This document shows, piece after piece, positions 43,376 through 52,178 of a stretch of 64,000 nucleotides of DNA. The notes under the pieces are model-generated. The model worked only from the letters and a program-made list of their open reading frames with translations. It ran no database searches and was not told the origin of the DNA. Each line of letters opens with the position of its first letter. Within the stretch, counting starts at the first letter, position 1. Source of the stretch: Poriferisodalis sp965208925 (lineage in GTDB: Bacteria > Actinomycetota > Acidimicrobiia > Acidimicrobiales > Poriferisodalaceae); assembly GCF_965208925.1 (NCBI RefSeq), contig NZ_OZ242364.1, forward strand, positions 1,612,001 through 1,676,000. The letters are read 5' to 3'. Both the position numbers and the translations under genes were made by a program.

Positions 43376-44527
43376 ATGGCCATGACAGAAGCACGCAAGA
43401 GCGCGGGACCATTGGCGTCAAATGGGACAGTGCCCGTATACGACGCGGACGCGCACATCGCCGAGCCGACGTCGGTGTGGGAGGAGTACGCCGATCCCAA
43501 GTACCGGGATCTGATCGCGCAGTGCCGGATCATGGGTGACGGCAGCGACGCCATGTTCGTCGAGGGCAAGAAGCTGCGCAACGGCATCGCGCCGGCCTGC
43601 ATCCCGCACGCGTACGGCACCGACGTCACCTGGGACGACATCGTGCCCGGCAGCTACGACCCGGCCGCCCGTCTGTCGGTGATGGACGACGAGGGCCTCG
43701 ACGCGGCGCTGATGTTCCCGTCGCTCATGCTGATCTCGGGCGACATCAACGACCCAGACATCGCCGTCGAGAATGCCCGTGCCTACAACCGCTGGATGAC
43801 CGACTTCTGCTCGGAAGACCCGAACCGGCTCTTCGGTATGGGCGTCTGCCCGCTGCAGTCGGTTGACGGAGCGGTCGCGGTGATCGAAGAAGTGGCGAAT
43901 GCCGGGCTGACCGGCATCACGTTCCGGCCCGAGCGGTATCGCGGGATGGAGCTGTTCTCCGACGAGATGAACCGCGTCTGGTCGGCGGCCGAGCACCACG
44001 ACCTGACCGTCGGCATCCACGGCAGCTTCGGCTCGAGCATGCCGAGCTTCGCCAAGACCCGCTACGAGAACCAGTTCTACGTCCACATGGTGTGCCACCC
44101 GTTCGAGCAGATGGCCTCGGTGATGGAGATGGTGGCCTCCGGCGTGCTCGACGACCACCCGATGCTGCGGGTGGGTTTCTTCGAGTCTGGCCTCGGCTGG
44201 CTGCCGTACTGGCTCGACCGCCTCGACGAGCACAAGGAGGCCATGGGCCACCTCGTGCCGCGGCTCAAGCGCGATCCCACGGAGATCTTCTCCGAGCAGT
44301 GCTTCGTCACCATGGAAGCCGGCGAGGGCGAGGCCTTCGAGCAGGTCGCGGCGATGGGCCTGGCGCACACGGTCGTGTGGGGCTCGGACTACCCCCACTA
44401 CGACTGCACCTTCCCCGGCGCCCTGGCCGAGCTCAACGAGACCTTCGCGGGTTTCGACGACGAGGTGAGCGCCCTGCGCGACGAGGTCGTCTACACCAAC
44501 GCCCGCCGCTTCATGGGTCTTTCGTAA
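43376..44527 (+). CDS. Amidohydrolase_2-type TIM-barrel metal enzyme
   Basis: 383-aa member of the ACMSD/LigW-like amidohydrolase family. Metal site residues appear kept in part: DADAHIAEP (D-x-H) near the start, GIHGS mid-barrel, CHPFEQ, and WGSDYPHYD with the last-strand Asp. So in contrast to the protein at 23341 it may be active, as a hydrolase or decarboxylase on an aromatic or cyclic acid. ATG 43376 follows GGGGGAGG. Ends 3 nt before the nuclease gene, although that gene looks foreign. Confidence 0.85.
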   Translation: MAMTEARKSAGPLASNGTVPVYDADAHIAEPTSVWEEYADPKYRDLIAQCRIMGDGSDAMFVEGKKLRNGIAPACIPHAYGTDVTWDDIVPGSYDPAARLSVMDDEGLDAALMFPSLMLISGDINDPDIAVENARAYNRWMTDFCSEDPNRLFGMGVCPLQSVDGAVAVIEEVANAGLTGITFRPERYRGMELFSDEMNRVWSAAEHHDLTVGIHGSFGSSMPSFAKTRYENQFYVHMVCHPFEQMASVMEMVASGVLDDHPMLRVGFFESGLGWLPYWLDRLDEHKEAMGHLVPRLKRDPTEIFSEQCFVTMEAGEGEAFEQVAAMGLAHTVVWGSDYPHYDCTFPGALAELNETFAGFDDEVSALRDEVVYTNARRFMGLS

Positions 44528-44530
44528 CCC

Positions 44531-46021
44531 TTGTCGGACGATCTCGCCGCAGAACTGCCCCGGGTCAAGCCATGGGAAGACCGAGCTAATGGCGTACTGC
44601 CGCTAGCAGGCGGGTACAAGCGGTACTTGGACACGCTGGCTTGGATTCTGCAGCAGTGCCGCGATGAACACTTGGATCAAGGCGAACTCCAGCAGCGCTA
44701 TCTGGCGGCCTACTCCTTGGACTCCTACGTGGCGCTCGTACAGATCCAAGGGTTGCAGAAGTACGGTCTCTTGGAGAAGGAACGGAACCACCTCACCGCA
44801 ACCGCACCGAGTGTTCGCTGGCTTGACACGGGTCGCGCTGAATTCATCATCGGAGCCATGCACGCGAACCTCAAGCTCGTGGGCGAGTTGATTCATGAGG
44901 TACGGCGACCGCGCACGCGTAAGTCGCTACTCGGTGCAGCCAACAATCTCTACGGATTCGCATGGCAGAAGGACTCGCAGATTGCGTACCGCTTGGGTTG
45001 GCTACGGTCGGCGGGTTTCGCGCGACAAGAGCCCGGCAACACCTACCAAGCCACATCGGCGGGGCTGGAGTTCTTGGAACACCTTGACCTACATCGGCCC
45101 GACAAAGCGCCGCCGTCACCTCCGAAACCACCGCCCGCTCCTCCTTCCTCGTCAGAACATCCGGCGGTTGAATGCGCCGAACGGCTCCGACGATTGGCAG
45201 TTGATGGTGCAAGGCACAAGGACTTCGAGAAGGCGGTTTGTGACGCGTTCGAATACTTGGGCTTTGAGGCCCAACTGCGGTCTGGACCTGGAGAGACGGA
45301 TGTCCTGGTCAGTGGAGTTCGAGCGACAGCAGGTAGTGGCGAGCGTTCAGCGGATCATTGGCGATACAAGGCTGTCGTGGATGCGAAAGCCGTCAGCAAG
45401 GGCTCGCTGACATCTGGCCAAGTCACTTGGCCTGCTATCGAGAAGCACCGGGACCAGCATCAAGCCGAGTATGCGCTCTTGGTTGGTCCGTCTCCGAGCG
45501 GTCAGTTACTTGATTTTGCGGCAAAGGCCCGGATCGGCGTGCTGGCAGCCGAAAACCTCGCCGATCTTGTCACTGCGCACACCGGGGTGCCGCTGGCACT
45601 GATGGAGTATCACGCGCTGTTCGTTGACGAGAACGGCCAGTCGCGTGGCGGCATCGTGGAACTTGAGCCGATCGACGACGCACGAACTCAGCAAGCGCGT
45701 CGCCGTGAAGTGCTGTCGGCCGTACACCAGGTGGTAACTGATGTCGTCACCGAGGGCTTGAAGGCCGACCTGTCTGCGATTGCAGTGGCACTCAACATGA
45801 TGAAGGGAATCCAGGCGTCTCCTTCCGAGATCGCTGCGGCAGTTGACCTCCTAGCGAGTCCATGGCTCGGGGCCATCGCGTGCAACGAAGAAGGGGCAGC
45901 ACAATCAGGTGATTTCGTGGCTACGGCGCCGGGGAGTCTCGTTGCGCAGAGATTGCGGTGGCTGGCCGACGCGTTTGACGACGAGACCGACGACGCGGCA
46001 GCGTCAGCTGGGTCTGGCTGA
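44531..46021 (+). CDS. Stand-alone restriction-type nuclease: winged-helix N-terminus plus FokI-like PD-(D/E)XK domain
   Basis: 496 aa. N-terminal ~190 residues contain two winged-helix-like segments (LQKYGLLEKE and LGWLRSAGFARQE read as wing regions), then a Pro/Ser linker (PPSPPKPPPAPPSS), then a nuclease core: HKDFEKAVCDAFEYLGF helix, E255/D257 in GETDVLV, D284-x-K286 in VVDAKA, and an ALLVGPS...IGVLAAENLADL strand-helix pattern close to the FokI cleavage domain. No methyltransferase is adjacent, so a modification-dependent or other defence nuclease is possible. TTG 44531 is the only start seen; no ribosome-binding site. Lower GC than the neighbours. Confidence 0.7.
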   Translation: MSDDLAAELPRVKPWEDRANGVLPLAGGYKRYLDTLAWILQQCRDEHLDQGELQQRYLAAYSLDSYVALVQIQGLQKYGLLEKERNHLTATAPSVRWLDTGRAEFIIGAMHANLKLVGELIHEVRRPRTRKSLLGAANNLYGFAWQKDSQIAYRLGWLRSAGFARQEPGNTYQATSAGLEFLEHLDLHRPDKAPPSPPKPPPAPPSSSEHPAVECAERLRRLAVDGARHKDFEKAVCDAFEYLGFEAQLRSGPGETDVLVSGVRATAGSGERSADHWRYKAVVDAKAVSKGSLTSGQVTWPAIEKHRDQHQAEYALLVGPSPSGQLLDFAAKARIGVLAAENLADLVTAHTGVPLALMEYHALFVDENGQSRGGIVELEPIDDARTQQARRREVLSAVHQVVTDVVTEGLKADLSAIAVALNMMKGIQASPSEIAAAVDLLASPWLGAIACNEEGAAQSGDFVATAPGSLVAQRLRWLADAFDDETDDAAASAGSG

Positions 46022-46023
46022 CC

Positions 46024-46446
46024 TCACTGCGACGGTTCGAGTGCGAGACGCTCGACGGGTTGGCCGGTGATCTCCGCGATGAGGTCGAAGTCCTTGTCGA
46101 CGTGCAGGACGGTAAGTCCGGCAAGTTCTGCCGATGCGGCGAGCAAGAGGTCTGGGATCGACGGAGCACGGTGCCGGCCAGCTTGCGCGAGCGCTCGCTG
46201 AACTTCGATCGCCCGATCCTCCGCTGCAGGCGTGAGGTACTCGATCGGCATGGCACTGACCGGGAGCGCTTCGAGCGTGCTGCGGTGATCCTCGACTGAC
46301 CGGGCTGAGAAGCCAAGTTCGAGCCTCGTTGATGTCGTGATGCGAACGAGTCCACGCTGGACTCGTGTCGTCCACTCGTCAGCGTCGGTCGCGACTTCCA
46401 ACCGAACCAGCGCTGATGTGTCGATGAGCCACTCGGTTATCGCCAT
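46024..46446 (-). CDS. VapC-type PIN-domain toxin
   Basis: 140-aa PIN-domain ribonuclease, the toxin of a type II toxin-antitoxin pair. Acidic residues of the active site are seen in LIDTSAL (D9), TRLELGF (Glu, near residue 43), and the C-terminal HVDKDFDLIA (two Asp). ATG 46446 lies inside the end of the antitoxin gene (10-nt overlap), so toxin synthesis depends on antitoxin translation. Convergent with the nuclease gene, only 2 nt between the stops. Confidence 0.9.
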   Translation of the reverse strand: MAITEWLIDTSALVRLEVATDADEWTTRVQRGLVRITTSTRLELGFSARSVEDHRSTLEALPVSAMPIEYLTPAAEDRAIEVQRALAQAGRHRAPSIPDLLLAASAELAGLTVLHVDKDFDLIAEITGQPVERLALEPSQ

Positions 46447-46655
46447 GCGGAGGCAATGAACTCGGGGTCCTTCGCGTCGGCACACACTTCCGCAAGGCGG
46501 CGAAAGTCCTCCACTGTCACCTCGGGCGCTCGAGTGCATTCGCGCTCGAGCAATCGACGCAGGTATTCGACTCGGGAGAGTTCAGCCCTGTTCGCATTGG
46601 CGTCGACCGCAGCAACGACATCATCGGGAACATTTCGAATCAAAATGTCGGTCAC
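46437..46655 (-). CDS. VapB-type antitoxin (ribbon-helix-helix)
   Basis: 72-aa antitoxin. The N-terminal TDILIRNVPDDVVAAVDANA and SRVEYLRRLLERE form a ribbon-helix-helix DNA-binding fold; the acidic C-terminal part would wrap the toxin. GTG 46655 is preferred because GGAGG lies 7 nt upstream; TTG 46661 lies too close to it. A GATATC inverted repeat upstream is the likely autoregulation site. Confidence 0.88.
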   Translation of the reverse strand: MTDILIRNVPDDVVAAVDANANRAELSRVEYLRRLLERECTRAPEVTVEDFRRLAEVCADAKDPEFIASAWR

Positions 46656-46677
46656 TTCCAAGCCTCCGTTTTCTCAG

Positions 46678-46693
46678 GATATCGCACGATATC
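46678..46693. promoter_or_regulatory. Candidate VapBC operator
   Basis: Two GATATC hexamers spaced by 4 nt (46678-46683, 46688-46693), centred about 30 nt upstream of the antitoxin start in an AT-rich patch that also offers a -10 box (TATCCT on the minus strand). VapB-type antitoxins bind such short repeats to repress their own operon. Confidence 0.4.
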
Positions 46694-46816
46694 TCAAGCC
46701 TCCCAGAACGACAGCATCGATTTTCTTGAACCCGGGCCACGAAACTGAGCGTCGAGGTCGCTGTTGCTTGGTGGCCAGTGGGCGACGTTGCCAGCGGTCC
46801 GCGGATCGAGGAGGTT

Positions 46817-48022
46817 TCAGGGCGTGTCGGTGACCAGGGTTCGGTGGTAGACGGCCCGCACGGCGAGCGCCTCGCGCAGCTCATCGGTCATGTCCTCGGC
46901 GAACTCTGAGCGGTAGCTGGAGTCGAGCACGACCGAGACGGCGAACTGCAGCCCGGAGAACAGCCCGATGAAGGCTGCCACCAGCACGAGCTGACGGCTG
47001 AAGAGCAGTTCCCCGCTCCAGAGCGGGAGACTCACCATCCACGAGTCCTCCCAGGTGAGCTGGCTCAACGTCGTCCACTGCAGCAGGGTGCTCTCTCGCA
47101 CGGTGAACACGCCGAAGAGCACGTAGAAGCACGTGACGATCACCGCCACCAGAGCGATCTGGATGCTCTGGGCCACGAACAGCAGCAGGCTGACGTTGAA
47201 TCGTGCCCGGCGTCCTAGGGGCGGTGAATCGGGTGCCGGGGAATCATCCGCTGGGACCAAGTTCGCGATAGGCGTCTCCGCACAACGAGAGCGCACATCG
47301 GCCCAGGACGAGAAGCGGGCCATGTCCACTGCAAGGCGCCGCACCGAGATGATGACGAACAGCGCCCCAACGGCCACGAGCAGCGCGGCGATCATCCCGA
47401 AGAACGGCAGCGTGAAGTCGTTCGCCACCTGCCACATCTCGGCATTCAGGAAGATGAACGCCGAGAACACCAGCAGGATCGGGAGCGACTTGGCCAGCAG
47501 CGTCATGACTTGGCCCACTTGACGCCACAGTTGGCCCACCGACCATCGCACCATCGGCAGCAGACCCCAGCTGGTCACGACGTAGGCGCCGACCAGCAGC
47601 ACTGCGTTCAAGCCTGCGGCGAATGCGGCATCGACGATGACCGAATCGGACGATCCCAGACCGGCGAAGACGGCCCCGAGCACGAGGTAGGCCAGCACCT
47701 CCCAGATGCCGAACCGGTCGGGGAGTTGCCACAGACGTCGTCCCCGCAAGAGATTCACGAGCACCACGACGCCCGCCATCACCGCTAGGCCCACCACGAA
47801 GACGGCTGCTTGGGCCCACCCCGTCCAGCGGTCTCCGAACACGAAGAAGAATTCAATGAACACCACCAGCGCCAGGAATGGCGCGGCACGGGTGAGCACG
47901 TCGGCACTTGCGGAGTAGTCGTGAATCAGATGCGGCAGGCCTCTGCGGACGAACCACCGCTCGCAGCGGTGTCGCTCGGCGACGAGGTCATGCTCGCTGC
48001 CTGCTGCACCGACGTTCTCCAT
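46817..48022 (-). CDS. Polytopic membrane protein of unknown function
   Basis: 401 aa with about nine to ten hydrophobic segments and a basic cytoplasmic N-terminus (GSEHDLVAERHRCERWFVRRGL). A ~50-residue soluble loop (RFSSWADVRSRCAE...PLGRRARF) separates helices 6 and 7, and a polar C-terminal tail carries RSEFAEDMTDELREALAVR. I recognise no family motif. TAGGGT ends 8 nt before ATG 48022, so a leaderless-type promoter divergent from the dienelactone hydrolase gene is likely. Confidence 0.7.
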   Translation of the reverse strand: MENVGAAGSEHDLVAERHRCERWFVRRGLPHLIHDYSASADVLTRAAPFLALVVFIEFFFVFGDRWTGWAQAAVFVVGLAVMAGVVVLVNLLRGRRLWQLPDRFGIWEVLAYLVLGAVFAGLGSSDSVIVDAAFAAGLNAVLLVGAYVVTSWGLLPMVRWSVGQLWRQVGQVMTLLAKSLPILLVFSAFIFLNAEMWQVANDFTLPFFGMIAALLVAVGALFVIISVRRLAVDMARFSSWADVRSRCAETPIANLVPADDSPAPDSPPLGRRARFNVSLLLFVAQSIQIALVAVIVTCFYVLFGVFTVRESTLLQWTTLSQLTWEDSWMVSLPLWSGELLFSRQLVLVAAFIGLFSGLQFAVSVVLDSSYRSEFAEDMTDELREALAVRAVYHRTLVTDTP

Positions 48023-48030
48023 GGCGGAGC

Positions 48031-48036
48031 ACCCTA
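48031..48036 (-). promoter_or_regulatory. -10 box of a leaderless-type promoter for the membrane protein
   Basis: On the minus strand TAGGGT ends 8 nt before ATG 48022; no Shine-Dalgarno sequence. Confidence 0.45.
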
Positions 48037-48111
48037 GGAAACTCAGCCGAGCCAGCCAAGATCGCGGTGGCCATGACATCGACGGTGCAGGGGCCGCTAG
48101 ACATTGGCGCC

Positions 48112-48789
48112 ATGGGACAGACGATCGAGTTGACAGCTTCTGACGGCGTGACGTTCAGCGCTTACCGGGCCGAGCCTGCGGGGTCGCCGAAGGGCGGTGT
48201 CGTGGTCGTGCAGGAGATCTTCGGTGTGAACGACCACATCCGCAGCGTGGCCGACGGCTATGCGGCCGACGGCTACCTGGCGGTGGCGCCGGCACTGTTC
48301 GACCGTGTGCGGGGCGGCGTCGAGCTGGGCTACGACGCCGAGGGCATCGACGTCGGACGCAAGATCGCCTTCGACGACCTGACCGTGGATCAGGTCATGG
48401 ATGACATCGCAGCAGCGGCTGATTGCGCCGCCGAGGGCGGCAAGGTCGGCATCGTGGGCTACTGCTGGGGCGGGTCGATGTGCTACGTGGCCTCAGCCCG
48501 CCTGGCCGACAAGATCGCCGCGGCGTCCGGCTATTACGGCGGGCAGATCATGCCGCACCTCGACGAGCGGCCCACCGCTCCGCTGCTGCTGCACTTCGGC
48601 ACCGAGGACCATGGCATCCCCCTCGAGAACGTGCAGGCCATCGCCGAGCGCTGGGACCACATCGCCGTGCACATCTACGACGGCGCCGATCACGGATTCA
48701 ACTGCGACGCCAGGGCCAGCTTCCATCCCGATGCGGCAGGCCTGGCCAAACAGCGCACCCTTGAACACTTTGCCGAACACCTGAGCTGA
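48112..48789 (+). CDS. Dienelactone hydrolase family protein
   Basis: 225-aa alpha/beta hydrolase of the DLH family, which opens dienelactones in aromatic catabolism but also acts on other esters. The nucleophile is Cys118 in GYCWGG, and His lies in DHGFNCD, giving a Cys-Asp-His triad (Asp probably in FGTEDHGI). VVQEIFGVNDHIR near residue 33 carries the conserved Glu. ATG 48112 fits family starts; ATG 48073 would add 13 residues. Single gene. Confidence 0.93.
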   Translation: MGQTIELTASDGVTFSAYRAEPAGSPKGGVVVVQEIFGVNDHIRSVADGYAADGYLAVAPALFDRVRGGVELGYDAEGIDVGRKIAFDDLTVDQVMDDIAAAADCAAEGGKVGIVGYCWGGSMCYVASARLADKIAAASGYYGGQIMPHLDERPTAPLLLHFGTEDHGIPLENVQAIAERWDHIAVHIYDGADHGFNCDARASFHPDAAGLAKQRTLEHFAEHLS

Positions 48790-48873
48790 GCTGACGGTCC
48801 CGGTTGGGGTGTCTCCGGATGCCCATAAACCGAGCACCGGGGTGATGTCGCTGCGTCGGCTTCGTCTGCAAGA

Positions 48874-50487
48874 GTGACGCCGATGCGCAGATGGATGAAG
48901 ACGGCCGTTCCAGCGCTTGCCGTTGCGCTGGCGTTCTCGGCGTGCAGCACCACCGATGACGAGCGTGGCGAAACAGCCTTGCCACCCCCGACGACGGCCG
49001 AGGTCGTGGTCGAAACGCCCACGGCAGCGACGTCTCCACTGACCACGACAGCGGCGCCCGCGCCTGCAACAACGGCACCAGCCGTCACCGAACCGGCTAC
49101 CGCCTCGACGACAGTGGCGCCGCCGCCGGCAGAAGAGGAACCGGCCCCCCCGCCCGGCGCGGGCGCGGGCGACAGCTTTTACCCGTGGCTGGGCAATAGC
49201 GGCTACGACGTCACCCACTACGACCTCGTGCTCGAGGTCGATCCGGAGGCCAACGCCATCGACGGCATCACGACCGTCCACGCGGTGTCCACCGCTGAGC
49301 TCAAGACGATCTACCTGGACCTGTCCGGCCTTGAGGTCAGCGCGGTGAAGGTGGACGGCGTCGCAGCCGAGTTCTCGCGCGAGCGCACCGAGCTGATCGT
49401 GCAGCCCACTGCGCCGGTGCCCGCCGGCGTCGGCTTCACCGTGGAAGTGGCGTACTCCGGCGTGCCGGAGCGCATCGACGACCCAGGGGTGCCGTTCGTC
49501 CGGATCGGCTGGTTCAACCAGGACGGAGTGATCTACACCGCCAATGAGCCGTCGGGCTCGATGTCGTGGTTCCCGTCCAACAACCACCCGAGCGACAAGG
49601 CCACGTTCACGATCAGCATCACCGTGCCCGAGCACGTGACGGCCGCCTCGAACGGCCTGCTGGTGAGCGAGACGGTCGCCAGCGGGCGTCGAACTGCGAC
49701 GTGGCACACGGACGACCCCATGGCCACGTACTTGGCTGCTGTGTACATCGGCGAGTTCGATCGTCATGAACAGGAGACCCGGGAAGGTCTGTTGATTCGC
49801 GACTACATCCCCAGCTCATTGACCGACGAGCAACGTCAGGCGACGCTCGATGCCCTGTCGGTCACGCCCGGCGCCATAGCGTTCTTCGAGGGGCTGCTCG
49901 GGCCGTACCCGTTCGATGCCTACGGCACGCTCGTGCTGCCGTTCAGCATCGGCTTCGCCATGGAGAACCAGACGCTCTCGCTGCATGGCAACCAGACGCT
50001 GATCCCGCTGATCATCGCCCACGAGCTGGCGCACGCGTGGTTCGGCAACTCGGTGTCGCCGGGGGACTGGAGCGACATCTGGCTCAACGAGGGTTTCGCG
50101 CACTACCTGGCCTTCCTGTACCTGGCCGACTACGGGGGCCACGACATCGGCGCGTTGATGGCCGGTGAGCTGCAGGCTGCACGGGGCGCGAATGCCGTGC
50201 CGCCTGGCAGCGTCACCGTGGAGCAGCTCTTCGACTTCCCCTCCGTGTACCAGCGATCCACGCTGACCCTGCATGCCCTGCATCGCCATCTCGGCGATGA
50301 GACGTTCTTCGAGATCGTCCGGCACCACTACCGGCAATCAGCCGGGGGCAGCGCAACCACGCCCGACTTCATGGCGATCGTGGCGCACCTCGGCGGACCC
50401 GAGGCAGTGGCCCTGCTCGTCTCGTGGCTCTACAGCCCCGAGATGCCGTCCACCCTCGACAAACCGTCCTCTAGCTCAGGAGAATGA
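48874..50487 (+). CDS. M1-family zinc aminopeptidase-like lipoprotein
   Basis: Exported metallopeptidase of 537 aa. Signal peptide with lipobox FSAC (about residues 22-25), a ~65-residue Thr/Ala/Pro/Glu-rich spacer, then the M1 N-terminal beta domain and catalytic domain: H383-E-L-A-H387 and, 18 residues later, E406 in NEGF. The exopeptidase motif usually GxMEN reads FAMEN, so aminopeptidase specificity may be kept. It lacks the large C-terminal helical domain of long M1 enzymes. Start GTG 48874 or ATG 48883. Its 3' end overlaps the convergent MaoC gene by 17 nt. Confidence 0.9.
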   Translation: MTPMRRWMKTAVPALAVALAFSACSTTDDERGETALPPPTTAEVVVETPTAATSPLTTTAAPAPATTAPAVTEPATASTTVAPPPAEEEPAPPPGAGAGDSFYPWLGNSGYDVTHYDLVLEVDPEANAIDGITTVHAVSTAELKTIYLDLSGLEVSAVKVDGVAAEFSRERTELIVQPTAPVPAGVGFTVEVAYSGVPERIDDPGVPFVRIGWFNQDGVIYTANEPSGSMSWFPSNNHPSDKATFTISITVPEHVTAASNGLLVSETVASGRRTATWHTDDPMATYLAAVYIGEFDRHEQETREGLLIRDYIPSSLTDEQRQATLDALSVTPGAIAFFEGLLGPYPFDAYGTLVLPFSIGFAMENQTLSLHGNQTLIPLIIAHELAHAWFGNSVSPGDWSDIWLNEGFAHYLAFLYLADYGGHDIGALMAGELQAARGANAVPPGSVTVEQLFDFPSVYQRSTLTLHALHRHLGDETFFEIVRHHYRQSAGGSATTPDFMAIVAHLGGPEAVALLVSWLYSPEMPSTLDKPSSSSGE

Positions 50488-51361
50488 CACCCCGGTCCAC
50501 GGCGGGGCCGCCTTCGGCGTTGAGCACGTCGAAGCGCACGGCGCGGGTCGCTGGGCCGAAGTCGGTAACCGGGAATTCGTCCCAGATGCGCACCGTGATG
50601 GTCGACGGCATGAGCACCATGGCGCGGAAGCGGCAGACGATGCGGCGCACCCTCGACGGGTCGCGGTCGGCGACGGCGTCGACGACAGCCGAGACACCCA
50701 AAGCCAGCGTCGCGGTTCCGTGCAGGATGATGCCCGGCAGCCCCGCCTTGCGGGCAACGGCCGCGTCGGTATGGATCGGATTCCAGATGCGGGCGCACTC
50801 GGTGTAGCTGTGCGCGGCGCCGTGCGCAACGGGCACGGGGATCTCCATGAGCGGCTCAGCGGGCAGCTCGCCGAAGTCCGGCTCTGCAGGTGCATCAGCA
50901 TCGGGCCTGTCGCCCCCGGCGGTATCGACGTTGAGGTACATGCCGCCTTGGTAGGTCGTCGCCACTGGCTCTCCATCGGCATCGACCGTGTCGATGCGCA
51001 TGGTCTGGAACGTGCCCGGCTTTCGCTGCTCGACGCCGGAATACGTCAGGCTCGACCTCAGGCGGTCACCCGGGCGCACCAACCGGTGAACCGTCAGGTC
51101 GTGCGTGGCGTGCACCGAGCGCCGGACCTCGTCGGGCGCGATGCCCCAGCGGTCCGAGACGTCACGGCCCGCCACGATCACCGGCCACTCCGGGCACACA
51201 GCGAACATCGGGTGAGCCACCACTCCGTCATCGGCGAGCGTGTCGAAATAGCAGTCGTGGGTGTCGCCGAGCGAGGCCGCATATGCCATCGTCCAGCGTT
51301 CGTCGACGTCATGGTCGATGGGTCCGATCGTCTCGCCCACCATGTCTGAAGGAACCGGCAT
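50471..51361 (-). CDS. MaoC-like double hot-dog dehydratase/hydratase
   Basis: 296 aa: an N-terminal FAS1-type dehydratase hot-dog (YAASLGDTHDCYFD...HPMF) and a C-terminal MaoC hot-dog with the hydratase motif YTECARIWNPIHTD (catalytic His in the NPIHTD part). Such two-fold proteins hydrate trans-2-enoyl-CoAs to 3-hydroxyacyl-CoAs or do the reverse. TACGCT ends 7 nt before ATG 51361. Divergent from the acyltransferase-CoA-transferase unit, suggesting a common acyl-CoA pathway. Confidence 0.9.
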   Translation of the reverse strand: MPVPSDMVGETIGPIDHDVDERWTMAYAASLGDTHDCYFDTLADDGVVAHPMFAVCPEWPVIVAGRDVSDRWGIAPDEVRRSVHATHDLTVHRLVRPGDRLRSSLTYSGVEQRKPGTFQTMRIDTVDADGEPVATTYQGGMYLNVDTAGGDRPDADAPAEPDFGELPAEPLMEIPVPVAHGAAHSYTECARIWNPIHTDAAVARKAGLPGIILHGTATLALGVSAVVDAVADRDPSRVRRIVCRFRAMVLMPSTITVRIWDEFPVTDFGPATRAVRFDVLNAEGGPAVDRGVILLS

Positions 51362-51368
51362 GACGCGC

Positions 51369-51374
51369 AGCGTA
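51369..51374 (-). promoter_or_regulatory. -10 box of a leaderless-type promoter for the MaoC gene
   Basis: On the minus strand TACGCT ends 7 nt before ATG 51361; no Shine-Dalgarno sequence. Confidence 0.5.
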
Positions 51375-51431
51375 GTGACATTGCGGATTCTGGATCGTCG
51401 CGGATCGCATGCGAGAGGCCAGAATCTCTGT

Positions 51432-52178
51432 GTGGCGCGACAGTCCAGCAGATGGAAGCTGCGCGGCCCCGGGGGGTTGCTGGCCGATGACGGCTTTGCC
51501 GGATACTGGGCGTGGCGGGCGGCGCGGGGACTTATACGCATCTTGCTGTTTCGGATGTACCGGGTGCGCGCCACAGGTCAGGAGCGCTTGCGGGCGAGCG
51601 GCACCTTGATCTATGCGCCGGTTCACCGCAGCCACCTCGACGGTCCCCTCATCGGCGGCCTCACACATCGCCGAGTGCGCTACCTGGGCAAGGAGGAACT
51701 CTTTCGTCCCAAGCCGCTCGGCTGGTTCATGCGTTCCATCGGCACGTTTCCGGTGCGGCGCGGCGAGGCTGACCTCGACGCGATGCGTGGGGCGCTCGGT
51801 CTGCTGAACGACGGCGAGGCCATGCTGGTCTTCCCGGAAGGAACACGCCAGCCCTCCGACGACATCGGCCCCGTGTTCGATGGCACGGCATGGCTGGCGG
51901 CGAAATCGGGGGCGCCGGTGCTGCCAGTGGGCATCGCGGGTACACGCGAAGCGATGCCGAGCGGCGCCAAGTTCCCGAAGCGCACGCAGGTCGCGATCGT
52001 GGTGGGGGAACCGCTCGCCCCGCCGACAGGGCCTGACGGCGGCCGTGCCCGGCGACCGGACATGACAGCGTGGACGGCAACCCTGCGGGAGGCGCTCGAG
52101 GACTGCCAGCAGCGCGCGCGGGCGCTGGCCAACGAACCCGGCCGTGCACGCACGCCGATGCGCGACCTGGTGCCGTGA
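51432..52178 (+). CDS. 1-acylglycerol-3-phosphate acyltransferase-like protein (PlsC family)
   Basis: 248-aa membrane-associated acyltransferase of phospholipid synthesis. Motif I HRSHLD (H-x4-D) near residue 65, motif II around GTFPVRRGE, motif III FPEGTRQ near 136, and a hydrophobic N-terminal stretch (ARGLIRILLFRMY). GTG 51432 is chosen because longer forms run into the divergent gene. The stop overlaps the following CoA-transferase start (GTGA), an odd partner for a lipid acyltransferase unless the acyl-CoA pool is shared. Confidence 0.9.
   Translation: MARQSSRWKLRGPGGLLADDGFAGYWAWRAARGLIRILLFRMYRVRATGQERLRASGTLIYAPVHRSHLDGPLIGGLTHRRVRYLGKEELFRPKPLGWFMRSIGTFPVRRGEADLDAMRGALGLLNDGEAMLVFPEGTRQPSDDIGPVFDGTAWLAAKSGAPVLPVGIAGTREAMPSGAKFPKRTQVAIVVGEPLAPPTGPDGGRARRPDMTAWTATLREALEDCQQRARALANEPGRARTPMRDLVP

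Noticed and set aside
49021..49180. Thr/Ala/Pro-rich stretch in the M1 peptidase as a repeat or frameshift
   Set aside because: It is an ordinary low-complexity lipoprotein spacer between the lipobox and the folded domain.
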